Shown: positions 24,568 through 34,380 of the stretch, one piece after another
Layout: the number at the start of each line of letters is the position of its first letter
Numbering within the stretch: position 1 is the first letter of the stretch
Origin: Chryseobacterium capnotolerans
GTDB lineage: Bacteria > Bacteroidota > Bacteroidia > Flavobacteriales > Weeksellaceae
DNA: 64,000 nt
Reading direction: 5' to 3'
NCBI RefSeq assembly: GCF_021278965.1
Contig: NZ_CP065589.1
Span: 2,299,001-2,363,000, forward strand
Position numbers and translations under genes: made by a program
Notes under the pieces: model-generated
Databases searched by the model: none
The model's input: only the letters and a program-made list of their open reading frames with translations
Told to the model about the DNA's origin: nothing

Positions 24568-25122
24568 TTATACTTTCATAATTTCAGCTTCTTTAGTCTT
24601 AAGATGCTCATCACAAAGCTTGGTGTACTTATCTGTGTAAGTCTGAATTTCTTCTTCCACACCTTTTACAACGTCTTCAGAAACTCCCTCAAGTCTTTTA
24701 AGCTCTTTCAAACCATCTTGTCTTGCGTTTCTTACAACGATTTTTGTCTGCTCAGTTTCGCTTTTAGCTTGTTTTGCCAACTCTCTTCTTCTTTCCTCCG
24801 TTAAAGGTGGTACATTAAGGATAATATTCTCCCCATTGTTAGAAGGTGCAAAACCTAAATTAGAATTGATAATTGCTTTTTCAATAGCATTGATTGCTGT
24901 TCTGTCCCAAGGTTGAATAGAGATAGTCATTGCATCTGGAATAGAAACATTGGCAACCTGGTTGATGGGAGTCATTGCTCCATAATATTCAACCATTACA
25001 TCCTGAACCATTGATGTAGAAGCACGTCCTGCTCTGATTCTTTGAAATGCATGATCAAGGTGTTTTACCGCTGCGTCCATGTCCTGTTTTACAGATTCTA
25101 ATATTAGATCTAATTCTTCCAT
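24568..25122 (-). CDS. frr: Ribosome recycling factor
   Basis: A 184-residue ribosome recycling factor that, with EF-G, splits post-termination ribosomes. I start at the ATG at 25122 (MEELDLILESVKQDM), which gives the standard family length; an in-frame extension upstream has no family resemblance. Key segments are KHLDHAFQRIRAGRAS, VANVSIPDAMTISIQPWD, and NGENIILNVPPLTEERRRELAKQAK. The long C-terminal helix is rich in Lys and Glu. It follows pyrH by 126 bp on the same strand, the usual bacterial order pyrH-frr. Confidence 0.97.
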   Translation of the reverse strand: MEELDLILESVKQDMDAAVKHLDHAFQRIRAGRASTSMVQDVMVEYYGAMTPINQVANVSIPDAMTISIQPWDRTAINAIEKAIINSNLGFAPSNNGENIILNVPPLTEERRRELAKQAKSETEQTKIVVRNARQDGLKELKRLEGVSEDVVKGVEEEIQTYTDKYTKLCDEHLKTKEAEIMKV

Positions 25123-25248
25123 TATTATAGTATAGTTTGATAAATTGCACATTAGTGATAAATGATGATTGATAAACAACAAATGATGAGGAATCAATAA
25201 TAGGTAATTATAAAATTCTTTTACCTGTTATCTGATACCACCACCTGA

Positions 25249-25959
<711 letters not shown>

Positions 25960-26011
25960 TTATTTTTAATAAACTTTTTACTAGTGTGGGTTTCCCCAAA
26001 ATTTGATTTTG

Positions 26012-26019
26012 CAAATATA
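26012..26019 (-). promoter_or_regulatory. Promoter -7 element of pyrH
   Basis: On the minus strand TATATTTG matches TAnnTTTG, about 56 bp before the pyrH ATG. It is divergent from the porQ promoter. Confidence 0.5.
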
Positions 26020-26077
26020 ATCATTAAAAATATTGGTAAAAGAAAAATATTTAATTAGAAATAATGTAAGAAATATT

Positions 26078-26106
26078 TTGAAAAGTACGAAAAAGGATTA
26101 TTTTTG
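26078..26106 (+). promoter_or_regulatory. Promoter of porQ
   Basis: TTG (26078-26080), an 18-bp spacer, then TATTTTTG (26099-26106) fit the Bacteroidota consensus. The predicted start is about 15 nt before the TTG start codon. Confidence 0.6.
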
Positions 26107-26124
26107 CATTAATTATAAATTGAG

Positions 26125-27117
26125 TTGAAGAAAATTATCATTTTTTCATTATTTCTATCAGGAATTGTTTCTTATGCGCAAACAGGAACAAATGTGTATC
26201 CGTTCTTAAATGTACCTGTATCTGCAAGACAGGCAGCCTTGGGTGGAGATGCAATTTCGATAAGAGATTATGATGTTTCCTTTGCTATTGCAAACCCGGC
26301 CCTGTTAAATAAAGATTCAGACAAGCAGCTTTCGGTAAATGCTACCGCTTATCTTGCCGACTCCAAATACGGAACCATTGCGTATGCCAAAGACTTTGAA
26401 AATGGCCACATGGCTACTATCAATGCAAGGTACATGAGCTATGGAAGTATTCCGAGAACTGATGAAAGCGGATTTCAGGATGGTGAATATAAGGCTTCCG
26501 ATGTAGCTATCGGCGCCGGATATGCCTACCAATTTGAAGAAGACTGGACCATTGGTGGAGGATTAAATTTCGTTACCTCAAAAATTGACAACTATACTTC
26601 TTCCGCGATCTCAGGAACTGCCGGAATTACGTATCATAATAAAAAAAATAAAGAAGTTCTTTCCCTTGTATTGAGAAACTTCGGTTTCCAGCTGAAATCA
26701 TTCAATGGAACCCGTGAAAACCTTCCATTCAGAGTGGACGTAGGATATACAAGAATATTAAAGAACTTTCCTCTTGCGATTACCATTACAGCACACGATC
26801 TTCAGCAGTTTAATATTTCATCTGAATATAATAAGGACGGCCAGGAAGTAAATGCAGGAAGAAAAATTGCAGACCACTTCTCTTTAGGAGCAGAATTATT
26901 CCCTGAAAAAAACTTTAATATCAGATTGGGATACAATGTAAAAAGAGGAAATGAGCTTGCTGTAGCAGATCAAAGAAACTTTTCAGGACTTTCCGGCGGA
27001 TTTGGAATTAAAGTTTCAAGATTCCGTATAGATTATGCCCATATCAGATATCATAACGCTTCGAACGTCAATCAGATAGGAGTTTCTATGGATCTTTCCA
27101 GCCACAGAGGAGAATAA
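26125..27117 (+). CDS. porQ: Type IX secretion system protein PorQ
   Basis: A 330-residue outer-membrane beta-barrel protein of the PorV/PorQ family, a component of the type IX secretion system, in which PorQ helps anchor the surface sortase-like complex. The start is a TTG codon; it is chosen because the signal peptide KKIIIFSLFLSGIVSYAQ begins there and no ATG is near. The diagnostic segment is FLNVPVSARQAALGGDAISIRDYDVSFAIANPALL. The remainder alternates amphipathic strands and ends with IRYHNASNVNQIGVSMDLS. The porQ-cmk neighbourhood is conserved in flavobacteria, supporting PorQ over PorV. Confidence 0.9.
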   Translation: MKKIIIFSLFLSGIVSYAQTGTNVYPFLNVPVSARQAALGGDAISIRDYDVSFAIANPALLNKDSDKQLSVNATAYLADSKYGTIAYAKDFENGHMATINARYMSYGSIPRTDESGFQDGEYKASDVAIGAGYAYQFEEDWTIGGGLNFVTSKIDNYTSSAISGTAGITYHNKKNKEVLSLVLRNFGFQLKSFNGTRENLPFRVDVGYTRILKNFPLAITITAHDLQQFNISSEYNKDGQEVNAGRKIADHFSLGAELFPEKNFNIRLGYNVKRGNELAVADQRNFSGLSGGFGIKVSRFRIDYAHIRYHNASNVNQIGVSMDLSSHRGE

Positions 27118-27156
27118 AAAAAGTATTAAATACCTCTTAAAATTTCTCATTAGTTC

Positions 27157-27186
27157 TTGATTTTCTAAAAAAAATCTTGAAATTTG
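27157..27186 (+). promoter_or_regulatory. Promoter of cmk, predicting a leaderless transcript
   Basis: TTG (27157-27159), a 19-bp spacer, then GAAATTTG (27179-27186), one mismatch from TAnnTTTG. Only four bases separate it from the ATG at 27191, so the transcript likely starts at or next to the start codon. Confidence 0.55.
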
Positions 27187-27190
27187 CAGT

Positions 27191-27865
27191 ATGAAAAAAC
27201 CTGTAATAGCTATCGATGGGTACTCGTCTACCGGAAAAAGTTCTATCTCCAAAATCATTGCTGATAAGCTAGGACTGATTCATATGGATACAGGAGCACT
27301 TTACAGAGGAGTTACCTGGTTTGCCCTGCAGCATTGTCTGAATAAAGAAGGCGGGATTGATCTGAAGACTTTATTTTCATCTTTAGATCAGATTCATCTT
27401 GAATTTAAAAATAATGAAGGAACCTTAGTTCTTTTTCTTAACAATGTTGATATTTCTAAAGAAATTCGTACCAATGAGGTTTCTGATAATGTAAGTCTGG
27501 TAGCCAAACAAAAGGAAGTAAGAGATTATTTATTACAATCTCAGCGTTCTATAGCAGAAAAAGGAGGTGTTATTATGGATGGACGTGACATTGGGACAGT
27601 AGTTCTGCCAAATGCAGACTATAAGTTCTTCCTTACTGCCAGTATTGATGAAAGAACCAACAGAAGATTTCTCGAATTAAAAAACCTGGGAATTGAAGCC
27701 GATAAAGAACAGGTAAAGCAAAACCTTATTGAGAGAGATAAAATTGACAGTGAGCGTGAAATTGCTCCGTTAAAGCAGGCTGACGACGCTACAGTAATCG
27801 ACAATTCTGAGCTTACTAAAGAAGAAACCATAGAACTGATTCTTTCTTACATCGAAAAGATTTAA
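27191..27865 (+). CDS. cmk: (d)CMP kinase
   Basis: A 224-residue P-loop nucleoside monophosphate kinase that phosphorylates CMP and dCMP for nucleotide synthesis. The Walker A loop is IDGYSSTGKSSISK at residues ~7-20. MDTGALYRGVTW follows at ~34-45, and the CMP-binding MDGRDIGTVVLPNADYKFFLTAS is near 132-154. The LID region RRFLELKNLG and DSEREIAPLKQADDATVID complete the family pattern. It is full length and lies downstream of porQ, with its own promoter. Confidence 0.96.
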   Translation: MKKPVIAIDGYSSTGKSSISKIIADKLGLIHMDTGALYRGVTWFALQHCLNKEGGIDLKTLFSSLDQIHLEFKNNEGTLVLFLNNVDISKEIRTNEVSDNVSLVAKQKEVRDYLLQSQRSIAEKGGVIMDGRDIGTVVLPNADYKFFLTASIDERTNRRFLELKNLGIEADKEQVKQNLIERDKIDSEREIAPLKQADDATVIDNSELTKEETIELILSYIEKI

Positions 27866-27960
27866 CAATTTTTAATAGGCACACAGCCTCCTTTGGTATA
27901 CAAATTGTAAGTTTTATTAGTGTAAAAACTAATCTATTATTAACTATTAAAAAACTTAAA

Positions 27961-28311
27961 ATGTCTAAAAACGGAAAAAATACAGCAGGTATATTGGCAG
28001 GACTTCTTGCAGGAGCTGCAGCAGGTGTAATCTTAGGAATGTTATATGCACCGGAAGAAGGTAAAGAAACCAGAAAAAAAATCAGAACTAAAGCAAATGA
28101 TCTAAAAGATCAGGCAAAAGACAAATACGGAGAGGTTTCTGAAAAAGTGAAAGACCAATATGGCAATATTTCTTCTACTTTTAAAGAAACAGCAAATAAC
28201 GTAGCACATACTGTGAAAGACGGGTATGATAAATACAAAGATCAGATTGTTTCTAAAACTGCAGATGTAGTAAAAGATGTAGAAGCTGAATTGAACGATC
28301 TTAAATCATAA
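27961..28311 (+). CDS. YtxH domain-containing protein
   Basis: A 116-residue protein with a glycine/alanine-rich membrane helix (AGILAGLLAGAAAGVILGMLYAP) at residues ~8-30, then the hallmark EEGKETRKKIR. A long charged, coiled-coil-like helix with LEA-type repeats (DQAKDKYGEVSEKVKDQYGN) completes it. YtxH proteins are small stress-linked membrane proteins. It opens a three-gene cluster with a holin-like membrane protein and a DUF protein, a set commonly found together in flavobacteria. A terminator directly follows, so read-through to the next gene may be partial. Confidence 0.85.
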   Translation: MSKNGKNTAGILAGLLAGAAAGVILGMLYAPEEGKETRKKIRTKANDLKDQAKDKYGEVSEKVKDQYGNISSTFKETANNVAHTVKDGYDKYKDQIVSKTADVVKDVEAELNDLKS

Positions 28312-28340
28312 GTAATTTATCTTTTTTAAGTAAATTACAG

Positions 28341-28374
28341 AAAGGAACTTTTGTGCGAAAGTTCCTTTTTTTGT
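28341..28374 (+). terminator. Terminator after the YtxH gene
   Basis: AAAGGAACTTT (28341-28351) pairs with AAAGTTCCTTT (28358-28368), and T tract follows. It separates the YtxH gene from the holin-like gene. Confidence 0.8.
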
Positions 28375-28391
28375 AACTTTAAAAAAAAACA

Positions 28392-28712
28392 ATGATAGAA
28401 ACTATTAAAGAATACGCCTCGAAGAGAATCGATCTTCTGAAAATAGAAGCTACGGAAAAGTCATCTCTTTCTGCCGGGCTCATTACCTACTTTGTAGTAC
28501 TGCTTGTTGCTTTTGCTTTTTTTATTATCCTTTTCAATTTTGGAATCGCTTTTCTTATCGGCAAAGCCCTGGATAATTATTCCTATGGTTTCTTAATTGT
28601 AGCGGCATTTTATGCTTTAGTAATGGCTTTTGTCATTTCATTCAAAAATAAGATCGTGAACACTGTTGCAGATCAGGTTATTAAATTTTTAAATCATTCA
28701 AGCCATGAGTAG
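28392..28712 (+). CDS. Phage holin family / Holin-X-like membrane protein
   Basis: A 106-residue protein. It has a basic N-terminal helix (MIETIKEYASKRIDLLKIEATEKS), two membrane helices (LITYFVVLLVAFAFFIILFNFGIAFLIG and YGFLIVAAFYALVMAFVISF), and a short amphipathic tail (TVADQVIKFLNHSS). This layout matches the Holin-X / DUF1469-type family, which are chromosomally encoded membrane proteins, not phage lysis proteins. Its stop overlaps the start of the next gene by 8 bp, so the two are translationally coupled. Confidence 0.75.
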   Translation: MIETIKEYASKRIDLLKIEATEKSSLSAGLITYFVVLLVAFAFFIILFNFGIAFLIGKALDNYSYGFLIVAAFYALVMAFVISFKNKIVNTVADQVIKFLNHSSHE

Positions 28713-29202
28713 AAAATATGAAAGCATAGAAGAATTAAGAAGAAAGAAAAAACTGCTTAAAGGTGAAATTAGTGATCTGGAAAACCTTCTTACGTTTAAG
28801 AATACCAAAGAAAGCCTGAGTGCATTTACCAATGGTTTAAGCGATCAGTATCTTCAGGAAAAAGTAGATGAAGACGGTGATGAAAAAGTGGTCCTGCGAA
28901 AAGATGTCATCGCCAAGCAGCTTACTTCAGAAGTTAAAGACCTTCTGATCAGTAAAAATACTGCTGTAGGACTTGCCAGCACAGCTTTTAAAGGAAATAT
29001 TGCAGACAGTATTATCAAGCTAGGGGTTACCGCTATCGTTGGCAACTACGCCAAAAAGAATATGAAAAGTTCTAATTGGAAAAATAAGCTGGTAGGTGTT
29101 GCATTGATTTACCTCGCTCCTATTGCACTGAAATATGTCAGAAAAAAACTGGAAGTATATCAGAAAAACAAAAGTGTTTCCAGCATGGAACAATTGATAT
29201 AG
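28705..29202 (+). CDS. Hypothetical protein of the YtxH/holin-like cluster (165 aa)
   Basis: A 165-residue protein overlapping the holin-like gene by 8 bp. The N-terminal part is charged and coiled-coil-like (SIEELRRKKKLLKGEISDLENLL). A weakly hydrophobic middle follows (TAVGLASTAFKGNIADSIIKLGVTAIVGNYAK). Then comes a short hydrophobic segment (KLVGVALIYLAPIALKYV) and a basic tail. It could be peripheral or anchored to the inner membrane by this segment. I do not recognise a named family; co-occurrence with YtxH and Holin-X-like proteins suggests an envelope stress role. Confidence 0.7.
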   Translation: MSRKYESIEELRRKKKLLKGEISDLENLLTFKNTKESLSAFTNGLSDQYLQEKVDEDGDEKVVLRKDVIAKQLTSEVKDLLISKNTAVGLASTAFKGNIADSIIKLGVTAIVGNYAKKNMKSSNWKNKLVGVALIYLAPIALKYVRKKLEVYQKNKSVSSMEQLI

Positions 29203-29218
29203 AAACTTTATAGGTATT

Positions 29219-29291
29219 AGATATCAGATTTCAGAACGATCAGTTGGGCAATCAATTTCCCCACGTGAATAATGTCTTAAATCTGATATCT
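29219..29291. repeat. Intergenic inverted repeat with 47-nt loop
   Basis: AGATATCAGATTT (29219-29231) has a perfect inverted copy AAATCTGATATCT (29279-29291). It fills the gap between two convergent genes. It may act as a shared terminator or be a dispersed repeat; there is no clear T tract. Confidence 0.55.
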
Positions 29292-29303
29292 GAAGCCTAA
29301 AAT

Positions 29304-30029
29304 CTATTTAGAAAATAGCTGTCCTAAAATAATTCCGGCAGCCATGGATACATTCAGGCTTTCTGTAGACTGGGATTTTCCAAACCTTGGAATGCTGATG
29401 CATTTTTGCAATAGTCTTTCCGTTTCCGGCCTCATTCCATTTCCTTCATTTCCAAGAATCAAATTGATTTTTTCAGGTTTCTCAAAAGTATAGATATTTT
29501 CTCCATCCATATCCGTTCCGATATTTACATTTTCAGTTTTAGAAAGATATTCCACAAGATCTGTATACACGACATTTACCCTTGTAAAAGACCCCATTGT
29601 GGCCTGAATTACCTTAGGATTATAAACATCTACAGTATCTTCACTACAGATAATCTGTTCTATCCCGAACCAGTCTGCCAATCGAATAATGGTTCCTAAA
29701 TTCCCCGGATCCTGAATACCATCCAAAACAAGTTGTATCTTCTTATCTTCCCATGTTTCTTCTTCTGCCAGATAACACACCGCAACAGAATCTTTGGGAG
29801 TTTTAAGAAAACTGATTTTTTTTAACTCATTTTCAGAGATATGAGTCATAGGGATATCAGTACGGTCCAATTTTTGCGGATCGGTTGATAATATTTCTTT
29901 AACTTTAAAGTTAGAATTGAAAAGTTCACAAATGATTTTATTACCTTCAACCAAAAACAAATTGTATTTTTGTCTGAACTTCTTTTTATCTAAAGATTGT
30001 AAAACTTTTATTGTATGAGCTGTAAGCAT
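29304..30029 (-). CDS. TrmH/SpoU family RNA 2'-O-methyltransferase
   Basis: A 241-residue SPOUT methyltransferase acting on tRNA or rRNA ribose. I start at the ATG at 30029 (MLTAHTIKVLQSLDKKKFRQKYN). The N-terminal substrate-binding part (FLVEGNKIICELF) is followed by the knotted catalytic domain. Motif 1 is LDGIQDPGNLGTIIRLADWFG, motif 2 is NLILGNEGNGM, and motif 3 is IPRFGKSQSTESLNVSMAAGI. Its start codon lies inside the first codons of the divergent tamL gene, so the 5' ends overlap by 15 bp. Target RNA not predictable. Confidence 0.92.
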   Translation of the reverse strand: MLTAHTIKVLQSLDKKKFRQKYNLFLVEGNKIICELFNSNFKVKEILSTDPQKLDRTDIPMTHISENELKKISFLKTPKDSVAVCYLAEEETWEDKKIQLVLDGIQDPGNLGTIIRLADWFGIEQIICSEDTVDVYNPKVIQATMGSFTRVNVVYTDLVEYLSKTENVNIGTDMDGENIYTFEKPEKINLILGNEGNGMRPETERLLQKCISIPRFGKSQSTESLNVSMAAGIILGQLFSK

Positions 30030-32614
30030 TATAAGAATTCTCCTCAAAAATATTATAAAATTATCTCATTTGCAACATTTGTTGGTCTCCTTTATGCTTG
30101 TAGTACCACAAAAAAGGTTCCAGATGGTGATTATCTGCTTACTAAGAACAATTTTGAATTCGAAGATAAGAAAGAATTTTTTGATGAAGAGCTGAAAGAT
30201 TATGTTCAGCAGAAGCCTAATAAGAAGCAAGTTCTTTTTATGCCTTTAGGCCTTATGTTTTACAATATGGCCAACCCAAAATACGACACAATCCTTAATG
30301 AATATATGACCTATCCTCGTGAAATGAGAGATCAGAAACTGAGGGATTCATTATTTATTAAGTATAATATGAAAAACAGTGTCGGAAAAAATCTTTTCTT
30401 TGACCGTCTATTGCACACATGGGGTTCTCCTCCTGTTATTCTGGATCAGACCAGAAGTGAAAAGAGTTCGGAATCTATCAAAAAAAGACTTACCTATAGA
30501 GGTTTTTGGGATGCAGAGGTGAAATACAGACATAATTTAGACTCTGCGTCTAAGAAGGCGACGGTAAACTACTTCATCAAACATAATGATCCTACCTATA
30601 TTAAAGATTACTTTTTTAATATTCCGGATCAGGGAATAAAACAGGTTTATAATGCCCATCTGAACAAAACATTGATAAGGTCAGGTAAAATACTGGACCA
30701 GACCGTCCTTGAAAAGGAAGTAACAAGGATTACTGACTTGATGAGAGAATATGGCTATTATAAATTCAACAGTACCAATGATGAAGTCTATTTTGTTGCT
30801 GACTCTTTAAAAAGCAAAAAACAAGTTCCATTAACTCTGGAGATCCATAAGGATTCTCTTGATCGACCTTATAAAAAGGCTACTTTTGGAAATATTGATG
30901 TGGCCATTGTAGATGAAGCCAGTGATTATCCTAAAAACACGGTTAAAGACAGTTTAAGAAGGATAAGATTCCATAAAATGAATGATAAATATAAAACATC
31001 ATCATTGTGGAGAACCATCATTGTAGACAGTAAACAGACCTATGATCAGCAGAAACTGGATGTAACCAAGAGGAATCTTCTCACGATGAACAACTTCAGT
31101 ATCGTAAAAGCCAGAGACTCTCTAAGACATGGAGGATTTACTTCCCCTAATGACAGCATTGTAGATGTCTTATACCTATTGAAGCCGCTCCCTAAGTATG
31201 AGCTTAAAGTAGGAACTGATCTTAATTATTCCCAGATTCTGAATCTTGGAGTCTCTCCTTCTGTGGATCTTACTACCCGAAATCTTTTCAGAGGGGCAGA
31301 AAACCTTTCCACCAGCCTTTCCGGAACATTTGGATCTATTGCAAGTACAGAAAATACAGATAAAAGAGTATTGGCATATGAAATATCTGCTCAGGCATCC
31401 CTGAACTTTCCAAGATTACTATTGCCGTTTAATTATTATAAATTCATTCCTAAAAGATACACTCCTACTTCATCAATTTTGTTGGGAGCATCTATACAGA
31501 ACAATATCGGGCTTGGAAGGGTTAACTTTAATACAGGATTAAATTACCAGGCAACGGTAAATGATTTGGTATATCATAAACTGACTTTATTTAATACACA
31601 AATCAGTTTGACAAAAAATAAAAATGCCTATTATGATTATTTTGTAAACGATGGGATTGTAAGAGACGAAATGTTTAAGAGCTATTTTAACAATTATCCT
31701 GACCTTGAACCGGATTATAAATCCGGAAAACTTACGGCAGATGAACTTACTGAAAAGATCCTTAATAATCAAGGTTATCTGAACGGCCTTGATCAACAGG
31801 GCCAAGATCTTTTTACAACATTCAAAGGAAGTTTAATTAATAAAGAAAGACAGACACAGGATGTTTTTATATCTTCCATGATCTATAACTTTGTTTATAA
31901 TGAAATTGGAAAGAAAGATTATCCAAATGCCTTCTATTTTAATGGAAAAGTTGAGCTTGCAGGTAATATTTTAAGTTTATTCAATAAGAAAAGTAATGAC
32001 GGCGGGGTTGTTTCAGCCCCCAAAAAACGATCTTTGGAATTCCTTATGCCCAATTCGTAAAATTTGATATTGATACCAGAAAATACTTCAAATTCAATGG
32101 CAATCAGACCTTAGTTCTCCGCCAGTTTATTGGGGTTGGTATTCCTTATGGAAATTCTGATGACATGCCTATTATTAAGTCTTATTTCAATGGTGGATCT
32201 AATGATATCAGAGCTTGGGTAGCTTTCGGAGGATTAGGTCCCGCAGATTCACAGGTTGACGAAAGAGTACGTGCTTACATGACCAATGATGTAAAACTAA
32301 CAACCAATATCGAGTATAGAGTTCCATTTAATAATATGTATGAAGGAGCACTGTTTACGGATATAGGAAATACATGGAGTCTTCGTAATCATAATGATGC
32401 TCACAAGGACGAATTCAGATTCAATAAATTCTTAGGACAAATGGGTATTGGTAGTGGATTCGGTTTAAGAATAAACGTAGCATACATCACCCTAAGATTA
32501 GATTTTGCTTATAAAATCTTTGATCCGAATAAACCAGAAGGTGACCGTTGGAGATTCAAAACGTTACAGCCTTTCAAACCTACGATCAACTTTGCTTTCG
32601 GATATCCTTTCTAA
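30015..32614 (+). pseudogene. tamL: TamL-type outer-membrane lipoprotein (BamA/TamA family), interrupted by a frameshift
   Basis: Two frames form one Omp85-family lipoprotein of about 866 residues. The start has a lipoprotein signal (ISFATFVGLLYACSTTKKVPDGDYLL; acylated Cys near residue 29), POTRA-like repeats up to ~400, and a beta-barrel with the C-terminal LQPFKPTINFAFGYPF. The frames join if the A run at 32022-32027 has seven bases, restoring PKKTIFGIPYAQFVKFDIDT. TamL is the Bacteroidota partner of TamB for outer-membrane biogenesis. Because this is a conserved and probably important gene, a sequencing error is more likely than true inactivation. Confidence 0.88.
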
Positions 32615-33228
32615 TCCGGAGAGACACCCAAAATAAAATAGACTACAGCAATAACACGGGCGAGGATTTCCCTCGCCTGATTTCTGTAGAAACTTTCAGG
32701 TTTCGTTACATCCTGCGCATCAAATCCCAACGCATTCATATCATTATTTCTTGCAAAAAATAAAGCCCGGAGGTTATGATATCCCTGAGAAACAATAATG
32801 ACATTTTTCTTCTTATAAATATCTTTACAGCGAAGAATACTTTTATAGGTGTTAAAACCCTTCGGGTCTTCAACAATGATATCTCCGGGAACACCTTCCT
32901 GATAGGTCAGATAGTTTTTCATTGCAGCGGGTTCGTTGTACCCTTTACTTTTCTCTCCGCTTACAATAATTTTCTTAATTTTTCCATGATGATAAAGAAG
33001 AGCTGCAGCATCCATTCTTTTAGTAAAATAAGGATTAGATACACCAGATCTCATCTTTGGAGAAGTTCCAAGCACTAAGGCAACTTCCCGTGGCGGAATT
33101 TTTGAAATTTTGGTATAGGTACGCCCGTTGGTAAGTCCGAAAACCCAAACATTACAGAAGCATATCATCAAAATTCCCAATTCCAATGATACCAATCCCA
33201 GGTTAAATATGTTCCTAATAATTCTCAA
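32611..33228 (-). CDS. SanA/YdcF family membrane protein (DUF218)
   Basis: A 205-residue protein with an N-terminal membrane helix (LGLVSLELGILMICFCNVWVFG) and a DUF218 domain. The latter has VALVLGTSPKM, the TKRMDAAALLYHHGKIKKIIVSGE core, NEPAAMKNYL, DPKGFNTYKSILRCKD, and IIVSQGYHNLRALF. SanA-type proteins influence envelope permeability. The start is a TTG codon overlapping the reductase stop as TTGA, so the two genes are coupled. The 3' end overlaps that of tamL by 4 bp on the opposite strand. Confidence 0.85.
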   Translation of the reverse strand: MRIIRNIFNLGLVSLELGILMICFCNVWVFGLTNGRTYTKISKIPPREVALVLGTSPKMRSGVSNPYFTKRMDAAALLYHHGKIKKIIVSGEKSKGYNEPAAMKNYLTYQEGVPGDIIVEDPKGFNTYKSILRCKDIYKKKNVIIVSQGYHNLRALFFARNNDMNALGFDAQDVTKPESFYRNQAREILARVIAVVYFILGVSPD

Positions 33229-34348
33229 CTAAGATCAAAGTTAAGCTTTATTTTTTTACTTTTCACTATTGACATGCATGCTAATATATGTCCCTGTTCT
33301 TCCTCTTTTTCGGTAAGATATTCATTTTCCAGCAGTTCCACTTCTCCTTCTTCCAAAGAACATTCGCAGCTTCCGCAGATTCCCGACTTACAAGAATAAG
33401 GAACCGGAAATTTTTGAATCAAAAGCTGCTGTAATATTCTATCCTTATTATCAGGAAGTTGAGTGGTATATTTCTTTCCAAGCATGATAAATTCAACCTC
33501 TATATTCTCAATAAGTGGAAATTCTTTTTCTACAGGATAAATATCATCATTATATTCTTCAAAAAGTTCAAAATGAATATTTCTTTTGGGAATTCCGTGA
33601 TGATAACAAGCATTTGCAAGCGTTTTAATCATCTCTCCTTTTCCACAGATCAATACTTCATCCACAGCATCCCAAATTGTAGATTCCTCGTCAGTATCAT
33701 CCAAATGAAGGATCTGATTGATAATTAAGTTTAATTTTTTTCATCTAAACGGCCATAGAAAAACTGATCTGCCGTTTTTTCTTGTGAAAAGAAGTAAAAG
33801 ATCTGAAGTCTGTCTCCACATGTCCTGGCAAGATTGTCTAATTGATCTCTGTAGATTAAATCTTCTGAGCTTTTATTTCCAAAGAATAAAAACAATCTTG
33901 TTCTTGGTTCATTATGGAGAATATTTTTAAAATGACTTAAAATAGGTGTAATTCCAATCCCAGCGGCAAATGCAACAATTGTTCTGAACTCGCTCGGCTT
34001 CGATACTATTGTAAATCTTCCGGCAGGCTCACTTACCATTAACTCATCTCCTTCACTATAGTTCTGAAAAAGCTGAGAAGTAGCTCCATCTGGAGAATTA
34101 ACTTTTATTCCCAAACATATTTTTCCCTCATAAGGAGCAGAAGTCATTGAATAATCATTAATAACTTCTGCTCCATGTGATTGAAATTTTACACTGACGA
34201 ACTGCCCCGCATCAAACTTAAAGTTTTCTTTCAAATTCTCAGGAATATCAAACTCCAGAGAAAAAGTATTTTTGGTCAGCTCTACCTTTTTCGCTATTTT
34301 TAACGGATGAAACTGTATAAGTTTCCCTTTATAGATTTGTTGTTCCAT
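33225..34348 (-). pseudogene. Ferredoxin-NADP reductase-type flavoprotein with 2Fe-2S domain (PaaE/Hmp-like), interrupted by a frameshift
   Basis: Two frames form one ~374-residue electron-transfer flavoprotein. Domains in order: FAD-binding barrel (about 10-115, with VINDYSMTSAP for FAD and EPAGRF), NAD(P)-binding domain (about 118-240, FAAGIGITPILSHFK, and VLICGKGEM after the break), and plant-type 2Fe-2S ferredoxin at the C-terminus (CKSGICGSCECSL plus a later ACM). The frames join if the T run at 33735-33741 has eight bases, giving LDEKKLNLIINQILHLDD. It resembles phenylacetate-CoA oxygenase reductase subunits, but no oxygenase gene is nearby, so the partner is unknown. Confidence 0.88.
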
Positions 34349-34357
34349 ACTTCAATT

Positions 34358-34365
34358 CAAAAATA
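34358..34365 (-). promoter_or_regulatory. Promoter -7 element of the reductase gene in a 32-bp divergent gap
   Basis: On the minus strand TATTTTTG matches TAnnTTTG, 9 bp from the reductase ATG. The gap to the divergent TlpA-like gene is only 32 bp, so the -33 part of this promoter must lie inside the neighbouring coding region. Confidence 0.45.
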
Positions 34366-34380
34366 GATAAAAAATAATTT

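Noticed and set aside
28392..28712. Prophage holin
   Set aside because: No phage gene is nearby; it belongs to a chromosomal YtxH-type cluster.
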